A stretch of DNA of 8,897 nucleotides from Campylobacteraceae bacterium (GTDB taxonomy: Bacteria; Campylobacterota; Campylobacteria; Campylobacterales; Sulfurovaceae): contig JALSOO010000177.1 of the NCBI GenBank assembly GCA_026986355.1, positions 1-8,897 on the forward strand, read 5' to 3'. Under the pieces are notes generated by a model, which was not told the DNA's origin, searched no databases, and saw nothing but the letters and a program-made list of their open reading frames with translations. This document shows, one piece after another, positions 1-5,742 of the stretch. Every line of letters begins with the position of its first letter. Position 1 is the first letter of the stretch. Both the position numbers and the translations under genes were made by a program.

Positions 1-80
1 TTGGTTTTATCTACATAAAGATACTCACTATTTATTTTAACTTTTTTAAAATTGCTTTCACCGTATATAATTTTTTTCAT
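1..80 (-). CDS. Partial N-terminus of an AAA-ATPase-like / PD-(D/E)XK nuclease (DUF1703) family protein
   Basis: The frame opens at an ATG at 78-80 and runs off the left edge, giving 26 codons that start MKKIIYGESNFKKVKINSEY and continue to LYVDKT. The pattern of a short basic start, a YG-x3-F motif and then YVDKT about 15 residues later is the typical N-terminus of the AAA-ATPase-like family (PF09820), usually followed by a PD-(D/E)XK nuclease-like domain (PF08011). These proteins are common in many copies in Bacteroidetes, Clostridia and Campylobacterota, and their function is poorly known. An AGAGGA Shine-Dalgarno site lies 4 bases before the ATG (85-90), which supports the start. The P-loop and nuclease residues lie outside the window, so the family call rests only on this N-terminal signature. 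It lies downstream of, and on the same strand as, the antiporter gene but is separated by 81 bases and may have its own promoter. Confidence 0.65.
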   Translation of the reverse strand, partial: MKKIIYGESNFKKVKINSEYLYVDKT

Positions 81-95
81 TTTTTCCTCTTTTAT

Positions 96-116
96 TTTGA
101 TGTTCTATCAAACATC
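96..116. repeat. Two nested inverted repeats upstream of the left-edge gene
   Basis: In the 81-base gap between the antiporter stop and the left-edge gene, two mutually exclusive short inverted repeats overlap: TTTGAT (96-101) with ATCAAA (107-112), and GATGTT (99-104) with AACATC (111-116). They lie just downstream of a minus-strand TATATAAG (116-123) that could be a -10 element, so they would fall at the start of the transcript or act as an operator. Without a T-run they are not a convincing terminator. In DNA this AT-rich, six-base arms also arise by chance. Confidence 0.35.
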
Positions 117-123
117 TTATATA
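116..123 (-). promoter_or_regulatory. Possible -10 element for the left-edge gene
   Basis: On the minus strand TATATAAG sits about 36 bases before the ATG of the left-edge gene, which would give a leader of roughly 30 bases carrying the AGAGGA ribosome site. No good -35 element is visible, which is common for sigma-70 promoters in Campylobacterota. It is a weak call because TA-rich octamers are frequent here. Confidence 0.3.
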
Positions 124-161
124 ATCTCCCATTCTATTCTAAAATAGTTTAGTTCTTATCA

Positions 162-1550
162 TTAGTATCTATAAACCCACCCCATTATCAGATAGAGTAG
201 AGAAGCAACTCCTGCGATAATCAGAGCGTAAGGCATCTGTGTTCTTACGTGTGATATATGGTCACAGCCACTTGCCATTGATGATATAATGGTGGTATCG
301 GATATAGGCGATACATGGTCTCCAAATATTCCTCCAGAGACAACTGCACCTATCATTAAGGGTATATGAATATCAAAAGTAGCACCTAAAGCTAAAGCAA
401 TAGGCATCATAATAGAGAATGTACCCCAACTTGTACCTGTTGAAAAAGAGGTAATAGCCGATACAATAAAAACAAGCATAGGAAGCAACATAGGAGGTAT
501 ATTTCCATTCATTATTTGAGCTAAGTAGTTTGCTGTACCCAAAAGCTTAATAACATCACCAATTAAAAAGGCTAATAATAGAATAAGAACAATAGGTATC
601 ATATCTGCAATACCTGCATAGAGTGATTTGAAATACTCTTTATGTTTTAGATGTCCTCCCACAACATAGTAGAAATAGATAAAAACTAAAGTAGCAATAA
701 CAGCATAAAATACAGATGTAGAGCCTGAACCTTTTAGTATATCTCCATTACCTGTGTAGTAGAGTGATATAGGAACCATAGCGACCAAGACAACTAAAGG
801 AAGTATCATCAATAGAGGAGATTTAGTAGAGAAGTAATCAATCTCTTTTTTAAAATCAAAAATATGAGGTCTAACATCTCTCATAGCTCCAATATTAATA
901 TCAAAAATAATAACAAAGAGTACAAAAAGAAGCATCAACCATGAGTAGAAGTTAAAAACAATTGACTCCATCAATAACATAATTCCATCTCCTTGAATAA
1001 CCGAAGAATTAATCGCCGTTACAATTAATCCTAACAACAATGCACCCCAAGCATTAAAAGGAATCAAAGAACAGACAGGTGCAGAGGTGGAGTCACAAAC
1101 AAAAGCCAACTTCTCTCGGCTTACACCATTTTTATCACATAGTGGACGTGCTACTGTTCCTGCTACTAGTGATGTGATAGAGGACTCTATAAAAATAATA
1201 ACTCCTAAAAAATAGGCTATCAATAATGAACCTTTTTGAGAATCCAAATGTTTATGTTTTCGATTGAGATAACTAATAAATCCTTTAACCCCACCTGAAT
1301 CATCTATCAATTTAATAATCGCTCCAACCAACAGAGCAAAGAGTGCTGTTTTGGTTATCCAGCCTTGGGCAAAAAGCCCTACAAAACCATCCAATAGAGC
1401 CACAATAGACGCTACAATATTATAATCATGCAAGATTAATTCAGCTAAAAATATTCCAGATAGTAGAGATACTACAACATCTTTTGTTATAATTGCCATA
1501 ATGATGATAAAGAGTGGTATAAGTACAGAGATAACTCCTAGATTTTCCAT
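162..1550 (-). CDS. NhaC-family Na+/H+ antiporter-like membrane transporter
   Basis: This is a 462-residue, very hydrophobic polytopic inner-membrane protein with about 10-12 membrane segments and no signal peptide. Conserved blocks of the NhaC family (PF03553) are visible: DSTSAPVCSLIPFNAWGA around 153-170, FSTGTSWGTF at 369-378, and GDHVSPISDTTIISS at 410-424. The last is the hallmark that includes the acidic and Ser/Thr residues thought to line the ion path. Family members exchange Na+ for H+ (NhaC) or couple Na+/H+ with organic acids such as malate and lactate (MleN). The substrate cannot be fixed from sequence, and an amino-acid or organic-acid substrate is possible. The length is normal for the family. 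The start is supported by an AGGA ribosome site at 1557-1560, 6 bases from the ATG. It diverges from the lipoprotein gene and seems to use an extended -10 promoter located next to that gene's start. Confidence 0.88.
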   Translation of the reverse strand: MENLGVISVLIPLFIIIMAIITKDVVVSLLSGIFLAELILHDYNIVASIVALLDGFVGLFAQGWITKTALFALLVGAIIKLIDDSGGVKGFISYLNRKHKHLDSQKGSLLIAYFLGVIIFIESSITSLVAGTVARPLCDKNGVSREKLAFVCDSTSAPVCSLIPFNAWGALLLGLIVTAINSSVIQGDGIMLLMESIVFNFYSWLMLLFVLFVIIFDINIGAMRDVRPHIFDFKKEIDYFSTKSPLLMILPLVVLVAMVPISLYYTGNGDILKGSGSTSVFYAVIATLVFIYFYYVVGGHLKHKEYFKSLYAGIADMIPIVLILLLAFLIGDVIKLLGTANYLAQIMNGNIPPMLLPMLVFIVSAITSFSTGTSWGTFSIMMPIALALGATFDIHIPLMIGAVVSGGIFGDHVSPISDTTIISSMASGCDHISHVRTQMPYALIIAGVASLLYLIMGWVYRY

Positions 1551-1578
1551 AATTTTTCCTCATATAAACTAAAAAAGG

Positions 1579-1587
1579 ATTATAACA
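1579..1587 (-). promoter_or_regulatory. Extended -10 promoter (TGTTATAAT) for the antiporter gene
   Basis: The minus strand reads TGTTATAAT, a perfect TGn-TATAAT extended -10. The usual spacing puts the transcript start near 1572, giving a leader of about 22 bases that includes the AGGA site. No clear -35 is seen. The element overlaps the Shine-Dalgarno/start region of the divergent lipoprotein gene, so transcription and translation of the two genes may interfere with each other. Confidence 0.55.
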
Positions 1588-1588
1588 T

Positions 1589-2296
1589 ATGAAAACAATA
1601 ACTCTATTAACTTTGAGTTCTATACTATTAATGAGTGCATGTCAAGCAACAAATATATCGGTTAATTCCAATAGTAATATTACTATTCCAGAGGATACAA
1701 CTCAACTTATAAAAGTCACAACTAAAGGGTGGAATACCAAAGATGGAATTCTACAACGCTATGAAAAAGATAAAAAAGGAGAGTGGATTAAAGTAGGAGA
1801 ACCCATTAATGTAGTTTTGGGTAGAAATGGTCTTGGTTGGGGATTGGGACTAAACACGATTCCAAAAGGTGCAAAATATATTAAAAAAGAGGGAGATGGA
1901 CGCTCTCCTGCTGGTCTATTTCGATTGGGTAATGGATTTGGTTATCAAGAATTTAAAATCAACTTCCCCTATGAGAAATATAACAAAAATGACCTATGTG
2001 TAGATGATAGTAAATCTAAATTTTATAATACTATTATAGATAAAACAAAAGTAAAAAAAGATTATAATAGCTTTGAACATATGAAGCTAAAAAATAACCT
2101 CTATAAATATGGAATTACTGTACAACATAACCCCAATAATATACCTCAATCAGGTTCATGTATCTTTATACATATAAAAAGCCCATCAGGAAAAGGAACA
2201 GCAGGGTGTACAGCAATGAGAGAGAGTAAAATTATCAAGATTCTAAAATGGCTTGATGTGAAGAAAAATCCATTATTACTGCAATTACCGAAATAG
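1589..2296 (+). CDS. L,D-transpeptidase catalytic (YkuD-fold) lipoprotein
   Basis: This 235-residue protein begins with a lipoprotein signal peptide: MKT, a hydrophobic stretch, then LLMSAC with the lipidated Cys18. After a short Asn/Ser-rich linker comes a YkuD-type L,D-transpeptidase domain (COG3786 style). Visible features are VVLGRNGLGWG (75-85), GDGRSPAG (102-109), the conserved His195 in FIH, and Cys207 in TAGCTAM, the usual catalytic His/Cys pair. Such enzymes cut or form L,D bonds in peptidoglycan stem peptides (3-3 crosslinks, or L,D-carboxypeptidase activity) in the periplasm. Which reaction applies is not visible. As a lipoprotein it should be membrane-anchored, with Gln19 after the Cys favouring the outer membrane by the classical +2 rule. 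AAGGA at 1575-1579, 9 bases from the ATG, supports the start. It appears complete and ends inside a hairpin terminator. Confidence 0.85.
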   Translation: MKTITLLTLSSILLMSACQATNISVNSNSNITIPEDTTQLIKVTTKGWNTKDGILQRYEKDKKGEWIKVGEPINVVLGRNGLGWGLGLNTIPKGAKYIKKEGDGRSPAGLFRLGNGFGYQEFKINFPYEKYNKNDLCVDDSKSKFYNTIIDKTKVKKDYNSFEHMKLKNNLYKYGITVQHNPNNIPQSGSCIFIHIKSPSGKGTAGCTAMRESKIIKILKWLDVKKNPLLLQLPK

Positions 2297-2312
2297 TAAT
2301 CGCCGTAATAAT
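2272..2312. terminator. Bidirectional hairpin terminator between convergent genes
   Basis: Arms 2272-2288 and 2296-2312 form a 17-bp stem with two mismatches (ATTATTAC pairs with GTAATAAT outside, ATTAC with GTAAT inside) around a 7-base loop, CGAAATA. On the minus strand the stem is followed closely by ATTTTT, giving a standard intrinsic terminator for the Roadblock gene. On the plus strand the following TTTATAATT is a weaker run. The lipoprotein stop codon (2294-2296) lies at the loop/stem junction. Confidence 0.7.
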
Positions 2313-2318
2313 TTATAA

Positions 2319-2687
2319 TTAAGATAAAGCAGAGACAGATTTACTCATAATACGAGGTAAAATCATCTTTGCTAATGCCACATTTCCATCATTTTTAAAA
2401 ATAGCAAAAGCATGAAGATGAACTGAACTATTTTCTCCCGAACATGCCATCAATATTTTAGCATTATCTGTGATAATCTCCATAATTTTTGTTCTCCCTA
2501 ATGAGAGTTTATGAGATAGAGAATGAGAATTTCGGAATATATCATTAAAAATAACAGCCGTCTCTTCAAGGTTTATCTCATTATTTACTTTATCAGAGAG
2601 AAGAATTTCTCCTGTATATTCACTAATACCCACACCCATATAACCATTAACCTGTTTAATATCATCAAATATAGATTCATTTATCAT
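2319..2687 (-). CDS. Roadblock/LC7-like protein, paralogue 1
   Basis: A small cytosolic protein of 122 residues, judged to be a Roadblock/LC7 fold: an N-terminal helix, strands around GYMGVGISEYTGEILLSD (15-32), a central helix with FNDIFR (47-52), then strands MEIITDNAKILMACS and HAFAIFKNDGNVALAKM before a last helix. It is clearly related to the protein encoded at 3328-3672: both share NGY[MI]G, TGEI, FND-x-FR and IF-x3-GN[VI]-x-LAK. Roadblock proteins (MglB is the best-known bacterial case) bind Ras-like GTPases and often act as activating partners or scaffolds. A ribosome site AAAGGA lies 6 bases upstream of the ATG. It is transcribed away from the PAS operon, with which it shares a 128-bp promoter region. 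The fold call comes from pattern recognition, not a profile search. Confidence 0.6.
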   Translation of the reverse strand: MINESIFDDIKQVNGYMGVGISEYTGEILLSDKVNNEINLEETAVIFNDIFRNSHSLSHKLSLGRTKIMEIITDNAKILMACSGENSSVHLHAFAIFKNDGNVALAKMILPRIMSKSVSALS

Positions 2688-2707
2688 TTCATATCCTTTA
2701 TATAAAT

Positions 2708-2713
2708 AATATA
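2708..2713 (-). promoter_or_regulatory. Possible -10 element for Roadblock paralogue 1
   Basis: TATATT on the minus strand lies about 20 bases before the ATG of the minus-strand Roadblock gene, leaving a short leader that includes the AAAGGA site. Several similar TA-rich hexamers surround it, so the exact element is uncertain. Confidence 0.3.
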
Positions 2714-2748
2714 AGATATTAACATAATAAAACTTTATTGTTTATGTA

Positions 2749-2800
2749 AGATTAATTAATATTATTTTAATCTAATTTAGATTATTATGTATAGAGATTA
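2749..2800. promoter_or_regulatory. Operator-like cluster: four AGATTA boxes and a 17-bp palindrome
   Basis: Within 52 bases upstream of the PAS gene, AGATTA occurs four times: 2749-2754, 2779-2784 and 2795-2800 on the plus strand, and 2768-2773 inverted (TAATCT). The middle pair forms a perfect 17-bp palindrome, TAATCTAATTTAGATTA, at 2768-2784, with 8-bp arms and one central base. The palindrome covers the expected -35 position of a TATAGA -10 (2790-2795), so a bound regulator could block or replace sigma contacts. For DNA of this composition I would expect well under one AGATTA in this gap. The binding protein is unknown. Confidence 0.5.
2790..2795 (+). promoter_or_regulatory. Possible -10 element for the PAS-Roadblock-LRR operon
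   Basis: TATAGA at 2790-2795 would start transcription near 2802, just before the AAGG ribosome site (2805-2808) of the PAS gene. It stands 5 bases after the palindrome at 2768-2784. No -35 is recognisable. The call is tentative. Confidence 0.35.
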
Positions 2801-2815
2801 CAATAAGGTTGTACT

Positions 2816-3316
2816 ATGTCAAAAGAGATAAAACTAACTTCTGTAGATATTATCGTATCTCAATCTGATTTAGAGGGTTTTATTATCTATGCGAATCCTA
2901 TTTTTTATAAAATTGCAGGATACTCATATGCTAACCTCATCGGAGAGAACCATAATATTATTAGACATCCTGATATGCCAAAAGTTATATTTAAAAATTT
3001 ATGGGAAAAATTAAAAGATAAACAAGAAGTTTATTGTTTTATTAAAAACAGAACAAAAGATAATGATTACTATTGGGTCTTTGCTTATATCCGTCCCTCT
3101 TTTAATAGAGATGGAACAGTTCGGAACTATATATCAACACGCCATGCTATATCAAAAAAGGCAAAATCAATTATAGAACCTCTTTATAAGAAACTTTTAA
3201 CTATTGAACAGTATGATAGTATTGATGCTTCAGAAAAGCTATTTCAGACTTTCCTTGAGCATAATAGATACCAAAATCAATCAGATAATAATATATTACA
3301 CAACATACAATACTAA
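2816..3316 (+). CDS. Aer/CetB-like stand-alone PAS-domain redox or energy sensor
   Basis: The 166 residues are almost entirely one PAS domain of the Aer type. Visible are GFIIYANPIFYKIAGYS (21-37), LIGENHNIIRHPDMP (41-55), NLWEKLK (61-67), IKNR (76-79) and DYYWV (84-88). Aer's FAD-linked residues Arg57, His58, Asp60 and Trp70 match Arg50, His51, Asp53 and Trp63 here. The second Aer tryptophan (Trp79) is replaced by Tyr73. The post-PAS EPLYKKL is also kept, but there is no membrane segment, HAMP or chemoreceptor signalling domain, so the protein resembles CetB of Campylobacter jejuni in size and layout. CetB works with a separate receptor, CetA, which is not encoded nearby. AAGG (2805-2808) is 7 bases from the ATG. 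It is the first gene of a tight operon, 11 bases before a Roadblock gene, which suggests that its signal goes to that module rather than, or as well as, chemotaxis. Confidence 0.8.
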   Translation: MSKEIKLTSVDIIVSQSDLEGFIIYANPIFYKIAGYSYANLIGENHNIIRHPDMPKVIFKNLWEKLKDKQEVYCFIKNRTKDNDYYWVFAYIRPSFNRDGTVRNYISTRHAISKKAKSIIEPLYKKLLTIEQYDSIDASEKLFQTFLEHNRYQNQSDNNILHNIQY

Positions 3317-3327
3317 AAAGAGACAAA

Positions 3328-3672
3328 ATGAAAAAAATAGAAGAGTTAGTAAAAGAGATAGAGAATATAAATGGATATATTGGTTCAGCAATATTAAATA
3401 AAACTGGAGAGATTATCTATATTGATGAGAGTGAAAATGTCGATTTAGCTTTCTCCTCTAGCCTATTTAATGATACTTTTAGAGCTTTAAATGAAGCCTC
3501 TTTGGATATTGGATTTTCTGATTTAATTCGATTGGAAACAGAGAATGAAGAGGGTATGATTTTTTTAATATATGGAAATAAAAAATATAATATTTTTACT
3601 ATCTTCAATCCCAAAGGAAATATTAGTTTAGCTAAAATTTTATTAGCAAAAGCATTAAAAAAGGATAGATAA
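3328..3672 (+). CDS. Roadblock/LC7-like protein, paralogue 2
   Basis: This 114-residue cytosolic protein has the same layout as the minus-strand paralogue at 2319-2687: an amphipathic N-terminal helix (MKKIEELVKEIENI), strands through INGYIGSAILNKTGEIIYID, a central helix with LFNDTFRAL, then LIRLETENEEGMIFLIY, NIFTIFNPKGNISLAKILL and a short basic tail. It lacks a few residues between the last two strands compared with paralogue 1. The fold suggests a homo- or heterodimer that binds a small GTPase-like partner. The obvious candidate is the gene that begins 3 bases after its stop. The ribosome site (AAGAG, 3318-3322) is weak, so translation may be coupled to the PAS gene ending 11 bases before. 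The family call is from pattern alone; its relation to paralogue 1 is more certain than the Roadblock name. Confidence 0.6.
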   Translation: MKKIEELVKEIENINGYIGSAILNKTGEIIYIDESENVDLAFSSSLFNDTFRALNEASLDIGFSDLIRLETENEEGMIFLIYGNKKYNIFTIFNPKGNISLAKILLAKALKKDR

Positions 3673-3675
3673 TAG

Positions 3676-4725
3676 ATGATTAAACTTTTTCAAAAAATAT
3701 TCAAAAAGCATAAAGAACAAGCATATATAGATACCATTAATATTTTTGAAGAAAATACAAAACTAAATTACAATGACCCTGTTCTTGCTAAATCATTAAA
3801 AGTTTTATCATTAAGCAATGTAGACCTAAAATCTATAAAACCTCTAACTATTTTTACTAATTTGGAGATATTAAATATCTCTCATAACAGAATAGAAGAT
3901 ATAGAAGCTCTAAAAGAACTAAAAAATCTAAGAATAATAGATATACGATTTAACAATATAAAGAAACTTCCTAGTTGGATTTTTGAGATAGATAAAGAGA
4001 AGATATTTTTACAAAGAGATGACCAACGAAAGGAAGGGATTTTTATAGAAGGAAATCCTTTAGATAAAGAGATAGTAGATACACTACAACAAAATTACTC
4101 TAAACAAAAGAGTGAAGAGCTAGAAGAACTTATACCTCTAAATAGACAACTAATTACACTCTTTATACCAAAAGGCTTCTCTTCAAATCTTGACTTATCT
4201 AAAGTAAATTCAAGAGATATAAAACTAAATATATCAACGATAGAGTATACTAAAAATAGTCCAATAATACCTAGCAAATTCAAACCTCATTATATTGTTT
4301 TAATTTTAAATGAAACAGAGTGCTGTCTAAATCCTCCTATATTAAAACAGATTTCAAAACTCTATAATAAAAGTAAAATATTTTTAATTATTGAAGATAG
4401 CAACAGTAGTAACATGGAGGAGAAAATAACATTTTTTAAAACATACAGTAACACAATAAATATTATTGATGTTTATCATGCTTTTGATGAAAAAAGTAAC
4501 TATTTTATAAAAGAGGAAATTTATAACTATTTAGAAAAGAGTCAAGAACCCAATAGCCTTTGGAAAAAAAGCTGGATAGAGTTACGAGATGAGATTGAAA
4601 ATAGCAATAAATTAGATATAAATAGAGAAGAGTTTCAAACGTTAGCAGATAAATACAATATAGAAGTAGAGGTAAAAGAGGAGTTATTTACCTACCTAAT
4701 AAGAGTAGGTTCAATTATAGTTTAA
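3676..4725 (+). CDS. Leucine-rich-repeat protein with degenerate Roc-COR (pseudo-Roco) region
   Basis: A 349-residue soluble protein. Residues 41-104 carry about three LRRs (LKVLSLSNVDLKSI, LEILNISHNRIEDI, LRIIDIRFNNIKKLP), closed by GIFIEGNPLD (121-130), a cap typical of Roco proteins. Residues about 155-290 alternate strands and helices in the order of a Roc GTPase, but the P-loop position reads FIPKGFSSNLDL with no GxxxxGK[ST], and the NKxD position reads IIEDSN, so GTP binding by the usual means is unlikely. Residues 294-349 (LWKKSWIELRDEIE through YLIRVGSIIV) match the start of a COR domain. The chain then stops, so most of COR and the usual dimerisation part are missing. It sits 3 bases after the Roadblock gene, with AAGGA at 3661-3665. 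Its 3' end overlaps the convergent kinase gene by 11 bases. The LRR call is firm; the Roc-COR reading is inference. Confidence 0.7.
   Translation: MIKLFQKIFKKHKEQAYIDTINIFEENTKLNYNDPVLAKSLKVLSLSNVDLKSIKPLTIFTNLEILNISHNRIEDIEALKELKNLRIIDIRFNNIKKLPSWIFEIDKEKIFLQRDDQRKEGIFIEGNPLDKEIVDTLQQNYSKQKSEELEELIPLNRQLITLFIPKGFSSNLDLSKVNSRDIKLNISTIEYTKNSPIIPSKFKPHYIVLILNETECCLNPPILKQISKLYNKSKIFLIIEDSNSSNMEEKITFFKTYSNTINIIDVYHAFDEKSNYFIKEEIYNYLEKSQEPNSLWKKSWIELRDEIENSNKLDINREEFQTLADKYNIEVEVKEELFTYLIRVGSIIV
4690..4710. repeat. Short inverted repeat at the 3' end of the LRR gene
   Basis: ACCTAC (4690-4695) pairs with GTAGGT (4705-4710) around 9 bases. It lies inside the last codons of the LRR gene and just past the stop of the kinase gene. 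With no gap between the two convergent genes, this is the only place a shared terminator could lie, but no good T-run follows on either strand. Confidence 0.25.
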
Positions 4726-5731
4726 AAGAGAACGTAGACCCTACCCCCTCTTTACTCTCTATCTCAAGGGTAGTGTTATGAAGCTTTAATATCTGTTTGA
4801 CAATGGCTAGACCTAATCCCATTGAGTTATCCCATGTATGTTCATCAGTTCTAAAAAACTTCTTGGTAACTTTCTCTATATTTTCAGCAGATATACCAAC
4901 ACCTCTATCAATAATAGAGATACGGTTATCTGATATAGATAGAGTAACAACCTCATCAGAGTATTTTAATGCATTCTCTATAAGATTTTTAATCACAATC
5001 TCTATAAGAGCTTTATCGGCTCGAACTTTAAAAGAGTCCCCCTCTATATTAATCTCTCTACTGTATCTATCTTCTAAATTTAGTGCTATATCAATAGAGA
5101 GAGGTTTAATATCAAATTTACTAAAGTGTAACTTCTGTTTGCCACTCTCAAAACGATTCCATAAAAGTAGACGACTCAAAAGTTCATCTATCTTCTCGCC
5201 ATTACTATATATTTTATTTAAAAACTTAGTTCGTAATTTAGGGGGAATATCCTCATCATCTGTTAATGTTTGTGCATAGCCCATAATTGAAGCGATAGGA
5301 TTACGAAACTCATGTGCAATAGCAGAGAGCATATCAGAGCGTTGACGATTTTTTAGTTTGATTTTTGCTGTATATTTACGCTTCTCTTTTTCACGTTTTT
5401 TTATCTTTTGGAGTGTTTTGATTAGTTTAATATTTATATTTTCAAACTCTCTTGTAAAAAAACGTGCAGAGGAGTCCAGATTTTTTAAATCTGAACTTCC
5501 AGAGAGATACTTGACTACATTTTTAAGCTCTCTACTTACCTGCTTTGCACCAAAATGTACAAATATAATCAAGAGTATTTGAGAGCATAGAAATAGAGTA
5601 ATATGAAAAGTCGTAGTCTGATAGACTAAGGGTACAAATGCAATCACTAAAGCATAAAATGATGTTACAAAAAGAGTGACAAGAATCACTCTTAGTAAGA
5701 CATATTTTGAGAGAGAGGGTTTTTTGTTCAT
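4715..5731 (-). CDS. Membrane sensor histidine kinase without extracytoplasmic domain
   Basis: A 338-residue kinase. Two membrane helices (about 10-33 and 41-60) are joined by a very short loop, so there is no periplasmic sensing domain. A charged helical linker (about 62-130, with a strongly basic stretch at 109-130) leads to HisKA with the H-box SAIAHEFRNPIASIMGY (phospho-acceptor His140). The HATPase_c domain has the N-box IKNLIENALKYS (Asn249/Asn253), G1 DRGVGIS (Asp275), KKFFR for the F-box, and G2 MGLGLA (304-309). All core catalytic motifs look intact. It should phosphorylate a response regulator, but none is encoded in the window. It lies 11 bases after a 70-aa coiled-coil gene and downstream of dapE. 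No clear ribosome site precedes its ATG, which suggests translational coupling. Sensing is probably within the membrane or cytosolic, perhaps through the partner coiled-coil protein. Confidence 0.88.
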   Translation of the reverse strand: MNKKPSLSKYVLLRVILVTLFVTSFYALVIAFVPLVYQTTTFHITLFLCSQILLIIFVHFGAKQVSRELKNVVKYLSGSSDLKNLDSSARFFTREFENINIKLIKTLQKIKKREKEKRKYTAKIKLKNRQRSDMLSAIAHEFRNPIASIMGYAQTLTDDEDIPPKLRTKFLNKIYSNGEKIDELLSRLLLWNRFESGKQKLHFSKFDIKPLSIDIALNLEDRYSREINIEGDSFKVRADKALIEIVIKNLIENALKYSDEVVTLSISDNRISIIDRGVGISAENIEKVTKKFFRTDEHTWDNSMGLGLAIVKQILKLHNTTLEIESKEGVGSTFSFKL

Positions 5732-5742
5732 ACTAATAGAAC

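Noticed and set aside
134..147. CTATT/AATAG inverted repeat after the antiporter stop as its terminator
   Set aside because: Five-base arms and no following T-run on the minus strand.
2523..2705. 60-codon plus-strand frame across the Roadblock gene and into the promoter gap
   Set aside because: Antisense to a gene with a good ribosome site and a clear paralogue; low-complexity Ile/Phe/Tyr-rich product.
3204..3401. 65-codon plus-strand frame bridging the PAS and Roadblock genes
   Set aside because: Overlaps two well-supported genes in another frame and has no ribosome site or recognisable domain. It is not evidence of a frameshift fusion.
4735..4745. GTAG-ACC-CTAC mini-hairpin inside the kinase 3' end
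   Set aside because: Four-base arms within coding sequence; no reason to think it is more than chance.
4797..5279. 160-codon open frame on the plus strand
   Set aside because: It lies wholly antisense to the histidine kinase catalytic region, whose motifs are intact. It has no ribosome site and a serine/isoleucine-rich product typical of a shadow frame.
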